NCBI GenBank assembly: GCA_026015225.1
Contig: JAOZGV010000100.1
Span: 1-9,777, forward strand
DNA length: 9,777 nt
DNA from: Candidatus Bathyarchaeota archaeon
GTDB lineage: Archaea > Thermoproteota > Bathyarchaeia > 40CM-2-53-6 > RBG-13-38-9
Direction: 5' to 3'
Positions 1-6,808 of this stretch are shown here, one piece after another. The position numbers and the translations under genes were made by a program. Below the pieces are notes generated by a model. That model did not search any database. It saw nothing but the letters and a program-made list of their open reading frames with translations, and was not told the origin of the DNA. Numbering within the stretch: the stretch's first letter is position 1; each line of letters opens with the position of its first letter.

Positions 1-2
1 AT

Positions 3-662
3 TTTTTAGAATATTATCAAATTGCATTCACTGAGGCTTTTAAAGAGGTTTATGGCATTCAATCTGATCTAAAAGAAATAGATTTTGCAGGAAAGACTAT
101 TCCCAATATTATAAGAGAGATGGGCGAACTTAAAGGAATTGATAAAAATACTCTAGAAAATGAACTTGAGATAGCATTGGATGCTATTGCTAATATTTTT
201 TTTCAAAGTATTAGCAATTCAAACGATATAAAAATTCGAAATATTTTGCCGGGCGCTAGAAAAATATTAGAGAAACTTTCTTCGCTTAACTACCCTATAG
301 GTCTATTGACTGGAAGTACTGGAAAGATCGCAAGAAAAATTCTAGAGGTGACAGATTTAAAAAAATATTTCGATATTTTAACATTTGGAGAAGAAGCAGA
401 TGACAGAGAAGGTCTATTTAATCTCTCTCTTGAGAGAGCAGAAAAAAAGTTTAATATCGAATTCAGAGGAAGTGAAGTTGTGATGATTGGGGATTCGATT
501 AGGGATGTTGATTGTGGTAAAAAATTTTCAGCTATAACTATTGCAGTTACAACAGGTCATCATAGCTATGAGGAATTAAAAAGGCTTAAACCAGACTATA
601 TTTTAAACGATTTAGGAGAAATTGAGAGAGTTATAAAGGCGATAAATCAAAAAAAATCTTGA
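3..662 (+). CDS. HAD-superfamily phosphatase, 5' partial
   Basis: The reading frame is open from the first bases of the window, so the ATG at 120 is internal; residues before it (AFKEVYGI, GKTIPNII) match the cap start of phosphoglycolate-phosphatase-like HAD proteins. About 15 residues with the catalytic DxD motif lie outside the window. Motif II is the LLTGS stretch (Thr codon at 309). The acidic motif GDSIRDVD (codons from 489) is the Mg2+-binding motif IV, followed by AVTTGHHSYEEL and the usual KPDYILNDLGEI tail. The basic motif III residue is not a clear Lys; Arg at 405-407 in the DDREG segment may serve. Expected role: hydrolysis of a small phosphate ester in the cytosol; the substrate cannot be told. 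The visible 219 residues suit a protein of about 230. The family is secure; assignment to phosphoglycolate phosphatase is not. Confidence 0.9.
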   Translation, partial: FLEYYQIAFTEAFKEVYGIQSDLKEIDFAGKTIPNIIREMGELKGIDKNTLENELEIALDAIANIFFQSISNSNDIKIRNILPGARKILEKLSSLNYPIGLLTGSTGKIARKILEVTDLKKYFDILTFGEEADDREGLFNLSLERAEKKFNIEFRGSEVVMIGDSIRDVDCGKKFSAITIAVTTGHHSYEELKRLKPDYILNDLGEIERVIKAINQKKS

Positions 663-1049
663 CAGTATCTTTTATCTTATTAATTAAAAAATTATTTTTT
701 TCGAGAGACTCTGAACATCAGTGAAAGCTTAATTTTCTAAAATAGCACCCGCTCTAATTGGCGAACTCTGCTCTCCTCTTATCTTCAGTGGCATTAAAAA
801 ACGTCCTAAATCTATCAACCCAATCAAAATTTAACTAAATTACTTTACATAGATAATAGGATAAATGAATTTAATGCGAAATTAAGGGATCTCATTTATG
901 GAACAAGAACACTTCCTGAATGTTCTATATTAGTAATTTAGCGTATATGCTTTCAAAAGAATAGTTCTAAATTTCATGAAGTGTTGAGATTTTCAAAATA
1001 AAAATTGCAATAACCTTTTAGAATGATTTATTTGATTAAGACAATTGAC
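663..1049. other. gene-poor stretch with possible coding relics
   Basis: No convincing intact gene. Two open stretches read like protein. On the plus strand, 810-941 is a stop-bounded frame with no good start, including RINEFNAKLRDLIYG and ending at TAG. On the minus strand, 729-827 encodes 32 residues from a TTG, ending in GEQSSPIRAGAILEN. They overlap at 810-827, so at most one is real across the overlap. Neither has a ribosome site. They could be remnants of decayed genes; I do not recognise a family. Confidence 0.3.
695..701 (+). terminator. T7 run after the HAD gene
   Basis: Seven consecutive T begin 33 bases after the HAD stop codon. Archaeal transcription can stop at a U-rich tract without a hairpin, and no clear stem precedes it. 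The assignment rests only on the run and its position. Confidence 0.35.
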
Positions 1050-1112
1050 GTTTGAATATATTGGATATATTGGCAGATTGTTTGAATAGTATATGATAGT
1101 TTGAATATATTG
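1050..1112 (+). repeat. three direct GTTTGAATA repeats upstream of the RHH gene
   Basis: GTTTGAATA occurs at 1050, 1080 and 1099. The first and third copies extend to GTTTGAATATATTG; the second diverges after GTTTGAATA. They sit 130-190 bases before the ATG of the RHH gene. Clusters like this can be binding sites of an autoregulating RHH protein, or plasmid-type iterons; the sequence alone does not decide. Confidence 0.6.
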
Positions 1113-1240
1113 AATAATGTATGATAAAAATCATGTAAACTAAAACTAACTAGTTGTTTCTACACAATAAAATATATCGCATATATGCAAAGTATCTTCC
1201 TCATAATACAATAGGTATCGATATCTATCGAAAGTATGTT

Positions 1241-1399
1241 ATGAGTTATATCCAATATGAAAGATATACTATCACAGTAACAAGAAAAATGGCTGAAAGA
1301 CCTAAACAAGAAAAAGAAAGACGGTATCTAGACTCTATAACTGAAACTATCAGAGTGATCCTTAGCGAATACCTATCAAGATTCGAAAAAGTTGAATGA
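1241..1399 (+). CDS. small ribbon-helix-helix DNA-binding protein
   Basis: 52 residues from ATG 1241. The pattern fits a CopG/Arc-type RHH fold: strand YTITVTRKM (residues 9-17), charged helix 1 (about 18-30), then the helix-2 signature SITETIRVILSEYL (32-45), which matches the S-x-s-E-x-I-R-x-x-L-x-e-Y-L consensus. Expected role: dimeric transcription regulator binding short palindromic or repeated DNA. The frame is open upstream to a TTG at 1154, adding 29 AT-rich residues with no RHH character; I prefer 1241 because it leaves the strand near the N-terminus, but no strong ribosome site marks either. The flanking GTTTGAAT repeats are plausible targets. A missing Leu-Pro pair after the strand makes it a divergent member. 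Confidence 0.6.
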   Translation: MSYIQYERYTITVTRKMAERPKQEKERRYLDSITETIRVILSEYLSRFEKVE

Positions 1400-1436
1400 A
1401 TCCAATAAATTCAAACCAATTAATATACAAATTAAG

Positions 1437-1446
1437 AGCGCGCGCT
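1437..1446. repeat. AGCGCGCGCT palindrome
   Basis: A perfect 10-bp alternating purine-pyrimidine palindrome in otherwise AT-rich intergenic DNA, 38 bases after the RHH stop. Similar tracts recur at 7666-7679 and 9574-9587. Confidence 0.7.
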
Positions 1447-1513
1447 TACACTGGATGAGTTAACTAGTTAAGGATAGAGGGTAGGATAGAAGTATTCTAG
1501 ATATGGGCGTTTC

Positions 1514-1719
1514 CTAGGAGTTTATCTTTTTACGTAGTTCGGAAATGGTGGCTTTTATCGATTCAGATAAATCATCATAAGTAAGCAATCTCACATGACA
1601 CCCAATATTTTTGATTTCTTTTTCAATTTTTTACTTTATTTTGCAATACCCCAAACAGGATTACATTTATTAATGATTATTATTCGATGGTATTCGCATA
1701 TTTTTGAGTCAATTAACAT
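1514..1719 (-). pseudogene. decayed minus-strand gene, family unknown
   Basis: Reading the minus strand from ATG at 1719 gives 27 residues (MLIDSKICEYHRIIIINK, then CNPVWGIAK) before a TAA at 1636-1638. After an A-rich stretch with a further stop, another frame is open down to TAG at 1514-1516 and reads as 38 credible residues, including NIGCHVRLLTYDDLSESIK and SELRKKINS. The two parts look like one alpha/beta protein broken by an indel and stops in the A-rich tract. The upper frame stays open upstream past the start of the MFS gene, so the original gene may have been longer and later cut off. I cannot name the family. Sequencing error is an alternative, but two closed frames at the junction favour real decay. 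Confidence 0.4.
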
Positions 1720-1738
1720 TAATATTTCAATTGAGACT

Positions 1739-1744
1739 GGGGGA
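1739..1744 (+). promoter_or_regulatory. GGGGGA ribosome site of the MFS gene
   Basis: A G-rich purine run ends 8 bases before the ATG at 1753 and supports that start over later in-frame ATGs. Confidence 0.6.
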
Positions 1745-1752
1745 TTTTTTAA

Positions 1753-2952
1753 ATGGACGCCTCTATCAATGTAAGTGCGAATGTTAACAAGGAGTTATAT
1801 TTAGCTACCGGTTTTACTTTCGCTTATTTTACTGGGCTCATGATGTTTCATCCAATATTGCCTCTATATATAATCGACATAGGCGCTTCAAAATTCGAAC
1901 TTGGAATACTAATGGCGATGTTTCCCGGAATTACAATCCTAACTAGACTTCCTTTTGGATTTATCGCTGATCGAATAGGAAAATGGATTACTTTACTAAT
2001 ATCTCTATTTATGCAACTTACAGCTTTTTTTCTATATTCCATAGCACCATCACCAATCTATCTTTACCCCATAACAATCATCTATGCTCTATCGTTTGCA
2101 TCCTTCGGCCCAGTAAGTATTGCGATGGCATTAGATTCTGCGCCAGTAAGCAAAAGAGGACTTGCTATGGGGAGATACTATACTTCAATAGGTTCTTCAA
2201 TGATTTTGGGGCCATTACTTACAGGCTTTCTCGCATTAACTTTTCATTATAAACAGATACTTTTTTTTGCGACATTTTTACCCATGCTTTGTATTATAAT
2301 ATTTTTAACTATTTACTTAAGAAATAAGATAGAAATAAACACCAAAAAAAATTTACCGCCAATGATGAGAAATTTTTTCCCATTATCGTCCTTATTCAAG
2401 ATTTTCAAATCAAGAAATATTTTTTTTATATGTTATGCTCAAATTACTTATTTTGTAGCCACTGGCTTTTTTGGAACACTTTTCCCAATATATGCGAAAG
2501 AGACTCTATGGTTTACTACTACTACAATTAGCATACTTTTTGCCATCAGAGGTTTGCCAAACGCATTAGTAAGAATTCCAATTGGAACTTTGTCAGATAA
2601 AATTGGTAGACAGGCCCCCTTAATATTTGGGTATTCTTTAGCTTTTTTTGCTCTCTTTTCGATTCCTTTTATCTCCAATATCATCATTATAGCGATTTTA
2701 ATGGCCATATACGGAGTAGCTTGGGGCATAAGAACAGCTCCGACTGCAGCTTTTATGGGCGATAATGTAAAATCAACTGATATAAATTTAGCCTCAGCAC
2801 TTATATGGTTGACTTCAGATATTGGTCTAGCGTCAGGCTCTTTTATTGGTGGTTCTTTTGCAACAATAATGGAGATTCCCACGATATTGAAAATATCTTC
2901 ATTTTCAGTTTTTTCAGCAATATTAGTCTTACTTTTTATAAAAGAAAATTAA
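1753..2952 (+). CDS. Major facilitator superfamily transporter
   Basis: 399 residues, the usual size for a 12-helix MFS permease. Hydrophobic segments fill both halves, separated by a charged central loop at about residues 189-220. The MFS loop 2-3 signature is GFIADRIGK (residues 69-77), and its repeat in the second half is GTLSDKIGR (278-286), each between helices 2-3 and 8-9. R65 and R274 lie just before these loops. The SKRGLAMG segment (133-140) fits loop 4-5. Expected role: proton- or solute-driven transport across the cytoplasmic membrane, most like drug or metabolite exporters; the substrate cannot be inferred. No signal peptide, as expected. It has its own ribosome site and is separated from both neighbours by 150 bases or more, so it is probably transcribed alone. 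Confidence 0.93.
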   Translation: MDASINVSANVNKELYLATGFTFAYFTGLMMFHPILPLYIIDIGASKFELGILMAMFPGITILTRLPFGFIADRIGKWITLLISLFMQLTAFFLYSIAPSPIYLYPITIIYALSFASFGPVSIAMALDSAPVSKRGLAMGRYYTSIGSSMILGPLLTGFLALTFHYKQILFFATFLPMLCIIIFLTIYLRNKIEINTKKNLPPMMRNFFPLSSLFKIFKSRNIFFICYAQITYFVATGFFGTLFPIYAKETLWFTTTTISILFAIRGLPNALVRIPIGTLSDKIGRQAPLIFGYSLAFFALFSIPFISNIIIIAILMAIYGVAWGIRTAPTAAFMGDNVKSTDINLASALIWLTSDIGLASGSFIGGSFATIMEIPTILKISSFSVFSAILVLLFIKEN

Positions 2953-3104
2953 TTTAAAATCTAGTGAACTATCTGTAATAAAACAATTTTAATTGATAGC
3001 ACGCGCACTTATTAGAAAATTTAGTATATGGCATTATTGAGTTGGGTAAACTAACTTTAATGTGTAGGCTCTAATTTACTTTGTTTAGAAGATAACAACT
3101 AATT

Positions 3105-3109
3105 GGTGA
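3105..3109 (+). promoter_or_regulatory. GGTGA ribosome site deciding the GNAT start
   Basis: GGTGA lies 11 bases before ATG 3121 and overlaps the alternative GTG at 3106, favouring the ATG. Confidence 0.45.
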
Positions 3110-3120
3110 AAGTTATAGAT

Positions 3121-3585
3121 ATGGGAGAATATAAGCTTAGAGAGGCAAATTTGGATGATCTCTTGACACTAGTAAACCAAAGAAGGAAAATGTTTGTAGA
3201 GGCTACTAACGCTAAGAATCAGAAAGCACTTGACGATATGGATAGTGCTTACAAGAATTATATTAAAAAAGCATTAACTGAAGGATACTTCAAAGCGTGG
3301 ATTGTCGAAATGAATAAAAAAATAGTTGCTGGAGGCGCAATATCAATTTATGAACAACCGCCTAGGCCTCAAGACCATACTTTACGTTACGTTTATGTAC
3401 ATAGCATGTACACAGACCCCGAGTATAGACGGCAAGGTTTAGCGAAAAAAATTTTGGAGAACATAATAAATTGGTGTAGAGAAAATGGTTTAAAGACTCT
3501 TACCTTGCATGCTGTGGAGGTTAGTAGACCTTTATATGAGTCTTTAGGATTTCAACCGACAACAGAGATGCGAATGTTTCTATAA
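3121..3585 (+). CDS. GNAT family N-acetyltransferase
   Basis: 154 residues from ATG 3121. I choose this start because GGTGA at 3105-3109 fits a ribosome site 11 bases before it and because the protein then begins GEYKLREANLDDL, the normal opening strand and helix of GNAT proteins; TTG 3103 and GTG 3106 are in frame but overlap that site. Motif A is complete: VHSMYTDPEYRRQGLA (93-108) contains the acetyl-CoA pyrophosphate-binding R-x-x-G-x-A loop (R103, G106, A108). Motif B follows as SRPLYESLGFQP (135-146). It should transfer an acetyl group from acetyl-CoA to an amine in the cytosol; the acceptor is unknown. The gene follows the MFS gene by about 170 bases and is likely a separate unit. Confidence 0.92.
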   Translation: MGEYKLREANLDDLLTLVNQRRKMFVEATNAKNQKALDDMDSAYKNYIKKALTEGYFKAWIVEMNKKIVAGGAISIYEQPPRPQDHTLRYVYVHSMYTDPEYRRQGLAKKILENIINWCRENGLKTLTLHAVEVSRPLYESLGFQPTTEMRMFL

Positions 3586-3639
3586 TCAATAAAATAGCAA
3601 TTTTCAGTCCAATGTGAGAATTATTATTCAAAATTACAC

Positions 3640-3649
3640 TTAAATTTAT
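3640..3649 (+). promoter_or_regulatory. TATA box of the secreted CFI-box protein gene
   Basis: TTAAATTTAT is centred about 30 bases before ATG 3675, preceded by an A-rich stretch that could serve as BRE. The spacing predicts a transcript with a leader of only a few bases, as is common in archaea. Confidence 0.5.
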
Positions 3650-3674
3650 AGGGACCGAAAATAATATTTGAATT

Positions 3675-4448
3675 ATGAAAAGATCGATATCCTTACTCTT
3701 GAGAAAATCATGCATTATTTTTTTACTATTAGGACTTGTTTCATTGCACAGTCTTAATACGTACGCTCAAAATACGAGTGTTACTTATGTTATCTCAAAA
3801 GGTTCTTATTATTTAGAAAAAGGTTTTACACTCATTATAGAACCAAATTCTGCTGAAAATTATTATTTTACTATCCCGAGTAAAACTCATAATGCTACAA
3901 TAAAAGGAGCGGTCCTAACTGGAGGTTTTATAGTAAAACCTATTTTAGGAGTACCCCAAACAATCGGATTTGTAATTAGGCGTGAAGATGGTACAGTCTC
4001 CATAGCAACCGAGACTTCAAGTTGGGAGGGAGTATTAGAAGGTTTACCTCCAGATTTTTCCTATGAATTAGTATTTGCTAATCGAGACATGTTCGGTGAA
4101 AGAGAAGTAAGAGTAACTATAACTTTTGAGTATTCTTATATATTTGAGGATAAAATAACTACATCCCCATCAAATGGAAATGAACTATGTTTAATAGCTA
4201 CTGCTTTCTTTGGTACTGCGCTTGAACCTGAAGTCAACTTTTTAAGACATGTAAGAGATGATACGCTTTCGAAAATTATTGGCAAGGATCCAACCAATAA
4301 TATCAATAATTTTTATTATACTTTTAGTCCTCTAGCAGCAGAATACATTAGAAACAATTATTTTATTAGAATTTCAACGATAATGATTCTATTACCCATG
4401 ATAGCAATTTTACATTTTGCAGATGCCATAATTACTTTTTCAGTATAA
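3675..4448 (+). CDS. secreted GOLD-like protein with C-terminal CFI box
   Basis: 257 residues. The N-terminus has a signal peptide: MKRSISLLLRK, hydrophobic core about 13-26, likely cleavage near TYA-Q (31/32). Residues about 40-155 form a beta-rich domain; the SYELVFANRD stretch followed by REVRVTITFEYSY resembles the end of a GOLD/emp24-type sandwich (inference). The C-terminal third carries the CFI box, CLIATAFFGTALEPEV (172-187) with LRHVRDD (190-196), then FYYTFSPLAAEYIR (213-226) and one hydrophobic helix (232-249). This module is known from archaeal and bacterial surface proteins, including Nitrososphaeria, where it is thought to act as a sorting or anchoring tail. The C-terminus here seems shorter than relatives I recall, which carry a second hydrophobic stretch. 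Probably an extracellular protein held at the membrane; function unknown. Confidence 0.8.
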   Translation: MKRSISLLLRKSCIIFLLLGLVSLHSLNTYAQNTSVTYVISKGSYYLEKGFTLIIEPNSAENYYFTIPSKTHNATIKGAVLTGGFIVKPILGVPQTIGFVIRREDGTVSIATETSSWEGVLEGLPPDFSYELVFANRDMFGEREVRVTITFEYSYIFEDKITTSPSNGNELCLIATAFFGTALEPEVNFLRHVRDDTLSKIIGKDPTNNINNFYYTFSPLAAEYIRNNYFIRISTIMILLPMIAILHFADAIITFSV

Positions 4449-4758
4449 TAGATTATATTCTATAGATTATTCAATTTTATTTCCTAATTCTTATTCAGCG
4501 ATTATTCCGTACTCTTACTTCAATATCCACCAATATCCAGTATCATGCTAGTAATTAAATAACTATCCAATCCAATAGACAAAGCTACTGTCGCACTTCT
4601 TTTTTTGAGAAAAATTCTTTCGAGTTTAGTATTATGATTAATCCAAAAGACTTTCCTTTAATAAATTGAGACCTTTTTATTGTTTTGTTTTGCAAAGTTC
4701 ACAAATATTAGTTATAACATTGTAATTCTAAACATCAAATGCGATGCCTTAAGATTAA

Positions 4759-4778
4759 TTAAAAGTAGATGCTTTTAA
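4759..4778. repeat. inverted repeat TTAAAAG-6-CTTTTAA
   Basis: Perfect 7-bp arms around a 6-base spacer, 15 bases before an AAGGAG ribosome-site-like sequence. It could be an operator or a leader hairpin; AT content weakens the case. Confidence 0.4.
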
Positions 4779-4803
4779 ATTTCCATCTATTCAAGGAGTA
4801 TTG

Positions 4804-4827
4804 ATGAAAAACATTCATAAAAATTAG
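4804..4827 (+). CDS. seven-codon ORF with strong ribosome site (MKNIHKN)
   Basis: AAGGAG at 4793-4798 lies 5 bases before ATG 4804. The frame ends after seven codons at TAG 4825-4827, then stays open for another 15 codons to a TAA. It could be a leader peptide for the HD gene 85 bases downstream, or the broken start of an older gene. No attenuator-like repeated codon is present. Confidence 0.25.
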   Translation: MKNIHKN

Positions 4828-4912
4828 TTAACTTGTTCTTTATATGAAAGAATGATTCCACTTTCACATTGTTGCGAATAATAAATAATATTCCATTGGG
4901 AGATAAGATAGA

Positions 4913-5701
4913 ATGGCTAAAGTGTCATTAAAATTAATTGAGAAACAAACAAGAAAGGATGAAAAGATCTTAAAAGCATATGATTTACTGGAATCAGATG
5001 TTGAAACCCAATGTTATCTCCAAATGGCAAATATTATGGCTGTTAATCGTCTCCGTTATAATGATCACGGCCCTGTGCATTCAAGGATAGTAGGTGGTAC
5101 AGCATTAGAGATATTTGACATATTGAAAAACCATATAAAACTTGGAGTTGTCAAAGAAGGGATTGGTGATGAATCGGATTCTAGATTGGTTTCATTTTAT
5201 GGGGCTTATCTTCATGATATTGGGAACTCCGTTCATAGGAAATCTCATCACATAAATGGTTGCATAGTAGCAGGTCCTATATTAAAACGCCTCTTAGGTA
5301 AAATTTATGGAGTTAAAACAGAAAAGACATTTAAACTAAAACAAGAGATATTGCAATCTATATTTTCGCATGATGATGAAATTAAATGCCTTAGTGTAGA
5401 AGGAGGAATATCAAAAATTGCCGATGGATGTGATATGGCTGGAGGAAGAGCAAGAATTCCCTATAAATTAGGAAAGGCAGATATTCACTCCCTCTCAGCA
5501 CTCTCAATCACAAAGGTTGAGATAGAACCTGGAACAGAAAGACCACTTTTAATTAAAGTCCATATGAATAATTTTGCAGGTATATTCCAGATAGAAGAAG
5601 TTTTAATGAAAAAAATTGAGACATCTGGTCTTATGGATCAGGTCAAGGTTTTACCTCTAGAAAGGGGTAAGAAAATAAAATGGTCAGGATATATAGATTA
5701 A
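4913..5701 (+). CDS. HD-superfamily metal-dependent phosphohydrolase (COG3294-like)
   Basis: 262 residues. The HD metal-site residues are present in order: H56 in NDHGPVHSRIV (50-60), H101-D102 in AYLHDIGNSVHRKSHH (98-113), H153 in IFSHDDE (150-156) and D171 in KIADGCDMAGGRAR (168-181). H108 and H112/H113 may add to the site. The conserved wording around these residues matches the archaeal and bacterial group I know as COG3294; that assignment is from memory. The C-terminal 70 residues are a separate alpha/beta part with no recognised domain. Expected activity: phosphomonoester or phosphodiester hydrolysis of a nucleotide-type substrate in the cytosol, with Mn2+ or a similar metal; the true substrate is unknown. 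GGGAGAT at 4898-4904, 8 bases before ATG 4913, supports the start. It converges on the next gene. Confidence 0.88.
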   Translation: MAKVSLKLIEKQTRKDEKILKAYDLLESDVETQCYLQMANIMAVNRLRYNDHGPVHSRIVGGTALEIFDILKNHIKLGVVKEGIGDESDSRLVSFYGAYLHDIGNSVHRKSHHINGCIVAGPILKRLLGKIYGVKTEKTFKLKQEILQSIFSHDDEIKCLSVEGGISKIADGCDMAGGRARIPYKLGKADIHSLSALSITKVEIEPGTERPLLIKVHMNNFAGIFQIEEVLMKKIETSGLMDQVKVLPLERGKKIKWSGYID

Positions 5702-5822
5702 TTATTTAACAAAAAAATTGAGGATACTACAATTAGTTATAATTGGTTTCATACTAGCAAAAGTACGAATCTAATTTAGAAGGAAAAATTTGAAATTCAG
5801 GATTTATTAAGGTAATAATAAA

Positions 5823-6647
5823 TTATGCTTTTTCGCCTAAGGAGCATCTAGGATATTTGCAGTTTTTACATTCAGGAGCCATTACTTTAGGCTCTATAGT
5901 TCCTTTTACAGAATTTACAATCTCTAGACTGTTTTTAACTGCCTTTTCCGAACCTTTAATGACCAGAGTGATTGCTCCTGCCGCTCCATCGACGCCTCCA
6001 GCACTTATGGGAATTGCCTCTGCACCCGTTAAAATTTTAATTGCTTCAACTTCATCAACGACCATTCCATGAAAAGGAAGTATCCCAACCGGCATTCCCA
6101 TAGAATAATCCATTCTATGACTACCAGCCTCTGCAGCTGCTTTTAAGATAGGAGTTGGTATCATCTTCTCTAAACCCACGGGTATTATTATTTTGATTCC
6201 TTTTGCCATTGCTACTCCATAGGCTCTACCAGCAGTGCCTCCTATAGAACTTCCTAAAAGAATTCCAGCGTTACCATCAGGATCTATTGCATTTGCTCCT
6301 TTTATGAATACATCTTCAGATCCCATATTATTCAGCACAGCATCTATCTTTGGTTCCTCACATAATTCGCCTTTCTCTAGAACCCAAATCCTAGCATATC
6401 CTCGCTGACGTATTGAATCAAGCATTTCTTGCATTATACAAGCTCCTCTAGGAATTGTTATTCCGCAACCATAGCCTTCAGTAATCTTTTTATCAAGTAG
6501 TTCTTCGAGAAGAAAAGCGCATGTAGTACTTGCGCCTACAAGAATTATACCATCTTGCCTAGCCTTTTCTACGACATCTAGCGATACAACCGCATGTGAT
6601 ATAAGTTTCTTTGATTCTGGTGGGATTAAAGTAACTTGAATTCGCAT
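5823..6647 (-). CDS. conserved archaeal protein, LUD/NagB-like fold, Cys-rich tail
   Basis: 274 residues. The middle contains KGANAIDPDGNAGILLG (117-133), then GGTAGRA and a strand IKIIIPVGLEKMIP (151-164). This arrangement, a conserved N-A-I-D followed by Gly-rich strands and a late hydrophobic strand with E-K, resembles LUD-domain and NagB/RpiA/CoA-transferase-like proteins. This is inference from pattern, not an established assignment. A second Gly-rich segment is SAGGVDGAAGA (215-225). The end carries C260-x2-C263-x4-C268, which could bind zinc or an Fe-S cluster. No signal peptide or membrane helix, so cytosolic. It diverges from the COG2150 regulator with 161 bases between them, and a TATA-like sequence sits about 25 bases before ATG 6647, predicting an almost leaderless message. 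Confidence 0.75.
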   Translation of the reverse strand: MRIQVTLIPPESKKLISHAVVSLDVVEKARQDGIILVGASTTCAFLLEELLDKKITEGYGCGITIPRGACIMQEMLDSIRQRGYARIWVLEKGELCEEPKIDAVLNNMGSEDVFIKGANAIDPDGNAGILLGSSIGGTAGRAYGVAMAKGIKIIIPVGLEKMIPTPILKAAAEAGSHRMDYSMGMPVGILPFHGMVVDEVEAIKILTGAEAIPISAGGVDGAAGAITLVIKGSEKAVKNSLEIVNSVKGTIEPKVMAPECKNCKYPRCSLGEKA

Positions 6648-6666
6648 GAATATAATTGACTAATGA

Positions 6667-6677
6667 TTAATTAAAAA
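6667..6677 (-). promoter_or_regulatory. TATA box of the LUD-like gene
   Basis: On the minus strand TTTTTAATTAA is centred about 25 bases before the ATG at 6647. That spacing puts the transcription start at or next to the start codon. Confidence 0.5.
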
Positions 6678-6772
6678 GTTTGGTATAGGTAAAAGCTAAT
6701 TGATAATAATTTAGTTCCACTTAATACATAATTCTATTTTTAAGCTGTAATTATCATCATGCCCTCATAGGC

Positions 6773-6782
6773 TATATTTATA
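6773..6782 (+). promoter_or_regulatory. TATA box of the COG2150 regulator gene
   Basis: TATATTTATA is centred about 32 bases before ATG 6809, and no ribosome site is visible between. This predicts a leader of a few bases at most. Confidence 0.55.
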
Positions 6783-6808
6783 TCCTATCAGTACACTAAT
6801 GTTCATTT

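Larger units (their letters stand above)
1050..1416. repeat. imperfect 21-bp inverted repeats flanking the RHH gene
   Basis: Left arm 1050-1070, right arm 1396-1416 on the opposite strand. The arms agree at 18 of 21 positions (GTTTGAAT, then A or T, then TATTGGAT, then variable AT-rich end). Outside the arms both sides show AATTG in the same orientation as the arm (with a 2-base gap on the left), so the repeat may be slightly longer. The 367-bp unit contains only the small RHH ORF. It could be a tiny non-autonomous mobile unit or paired operators. Confidence 0.55.
1400..1752. other. intergenic stretch before the MFS gene
   Basis: Contains the right arm end of the inverted repeat, the CG palindrome at 1437-1446, the decayed minus-strand gene at 1514-1719 and the ribosome site of the MFS gene at 1739-1744. 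Nothing else was recognised. Confidence 0.5.
4449..4912. other. intergenic stretch before the HD gene
   Basis: No confident gene. It holds a T7 run at about 4600-4606 that may end the upstream transcript. A minus-strand frame at 4520-4651 is open for about 44 codons (includes FLKKRSATVALSIGLDSYL), but it has no start or ribosome site. CAATATCCA is tandemly repeated at 4521 and 4531. A perfect 7-bp inverted repeat lies at 4759-4778, and a seven-codon ORF with a strong ribosome site at 4804-4827. Confidence 0.4.

Noticed and set aside
1050..1112. CRISPR array
   Set aside because: The repeats are short (9-14 bases), irregularly spaced and without spacer-length intervals; no cas genes are visible.
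1154..1240. N-terminal extension of the RHH ORF from TTG 1154
   Set aside because: No ribosome site, AT-driven composition, and the RHH strand begins naturally just after ATG 1241.
2448..2882. 144-residue minus-strand frame inside the MFS gene
   Set aside because: Shadow of the transporter's coding bias; no domain-like pattern and fully antisense to a clear gene.
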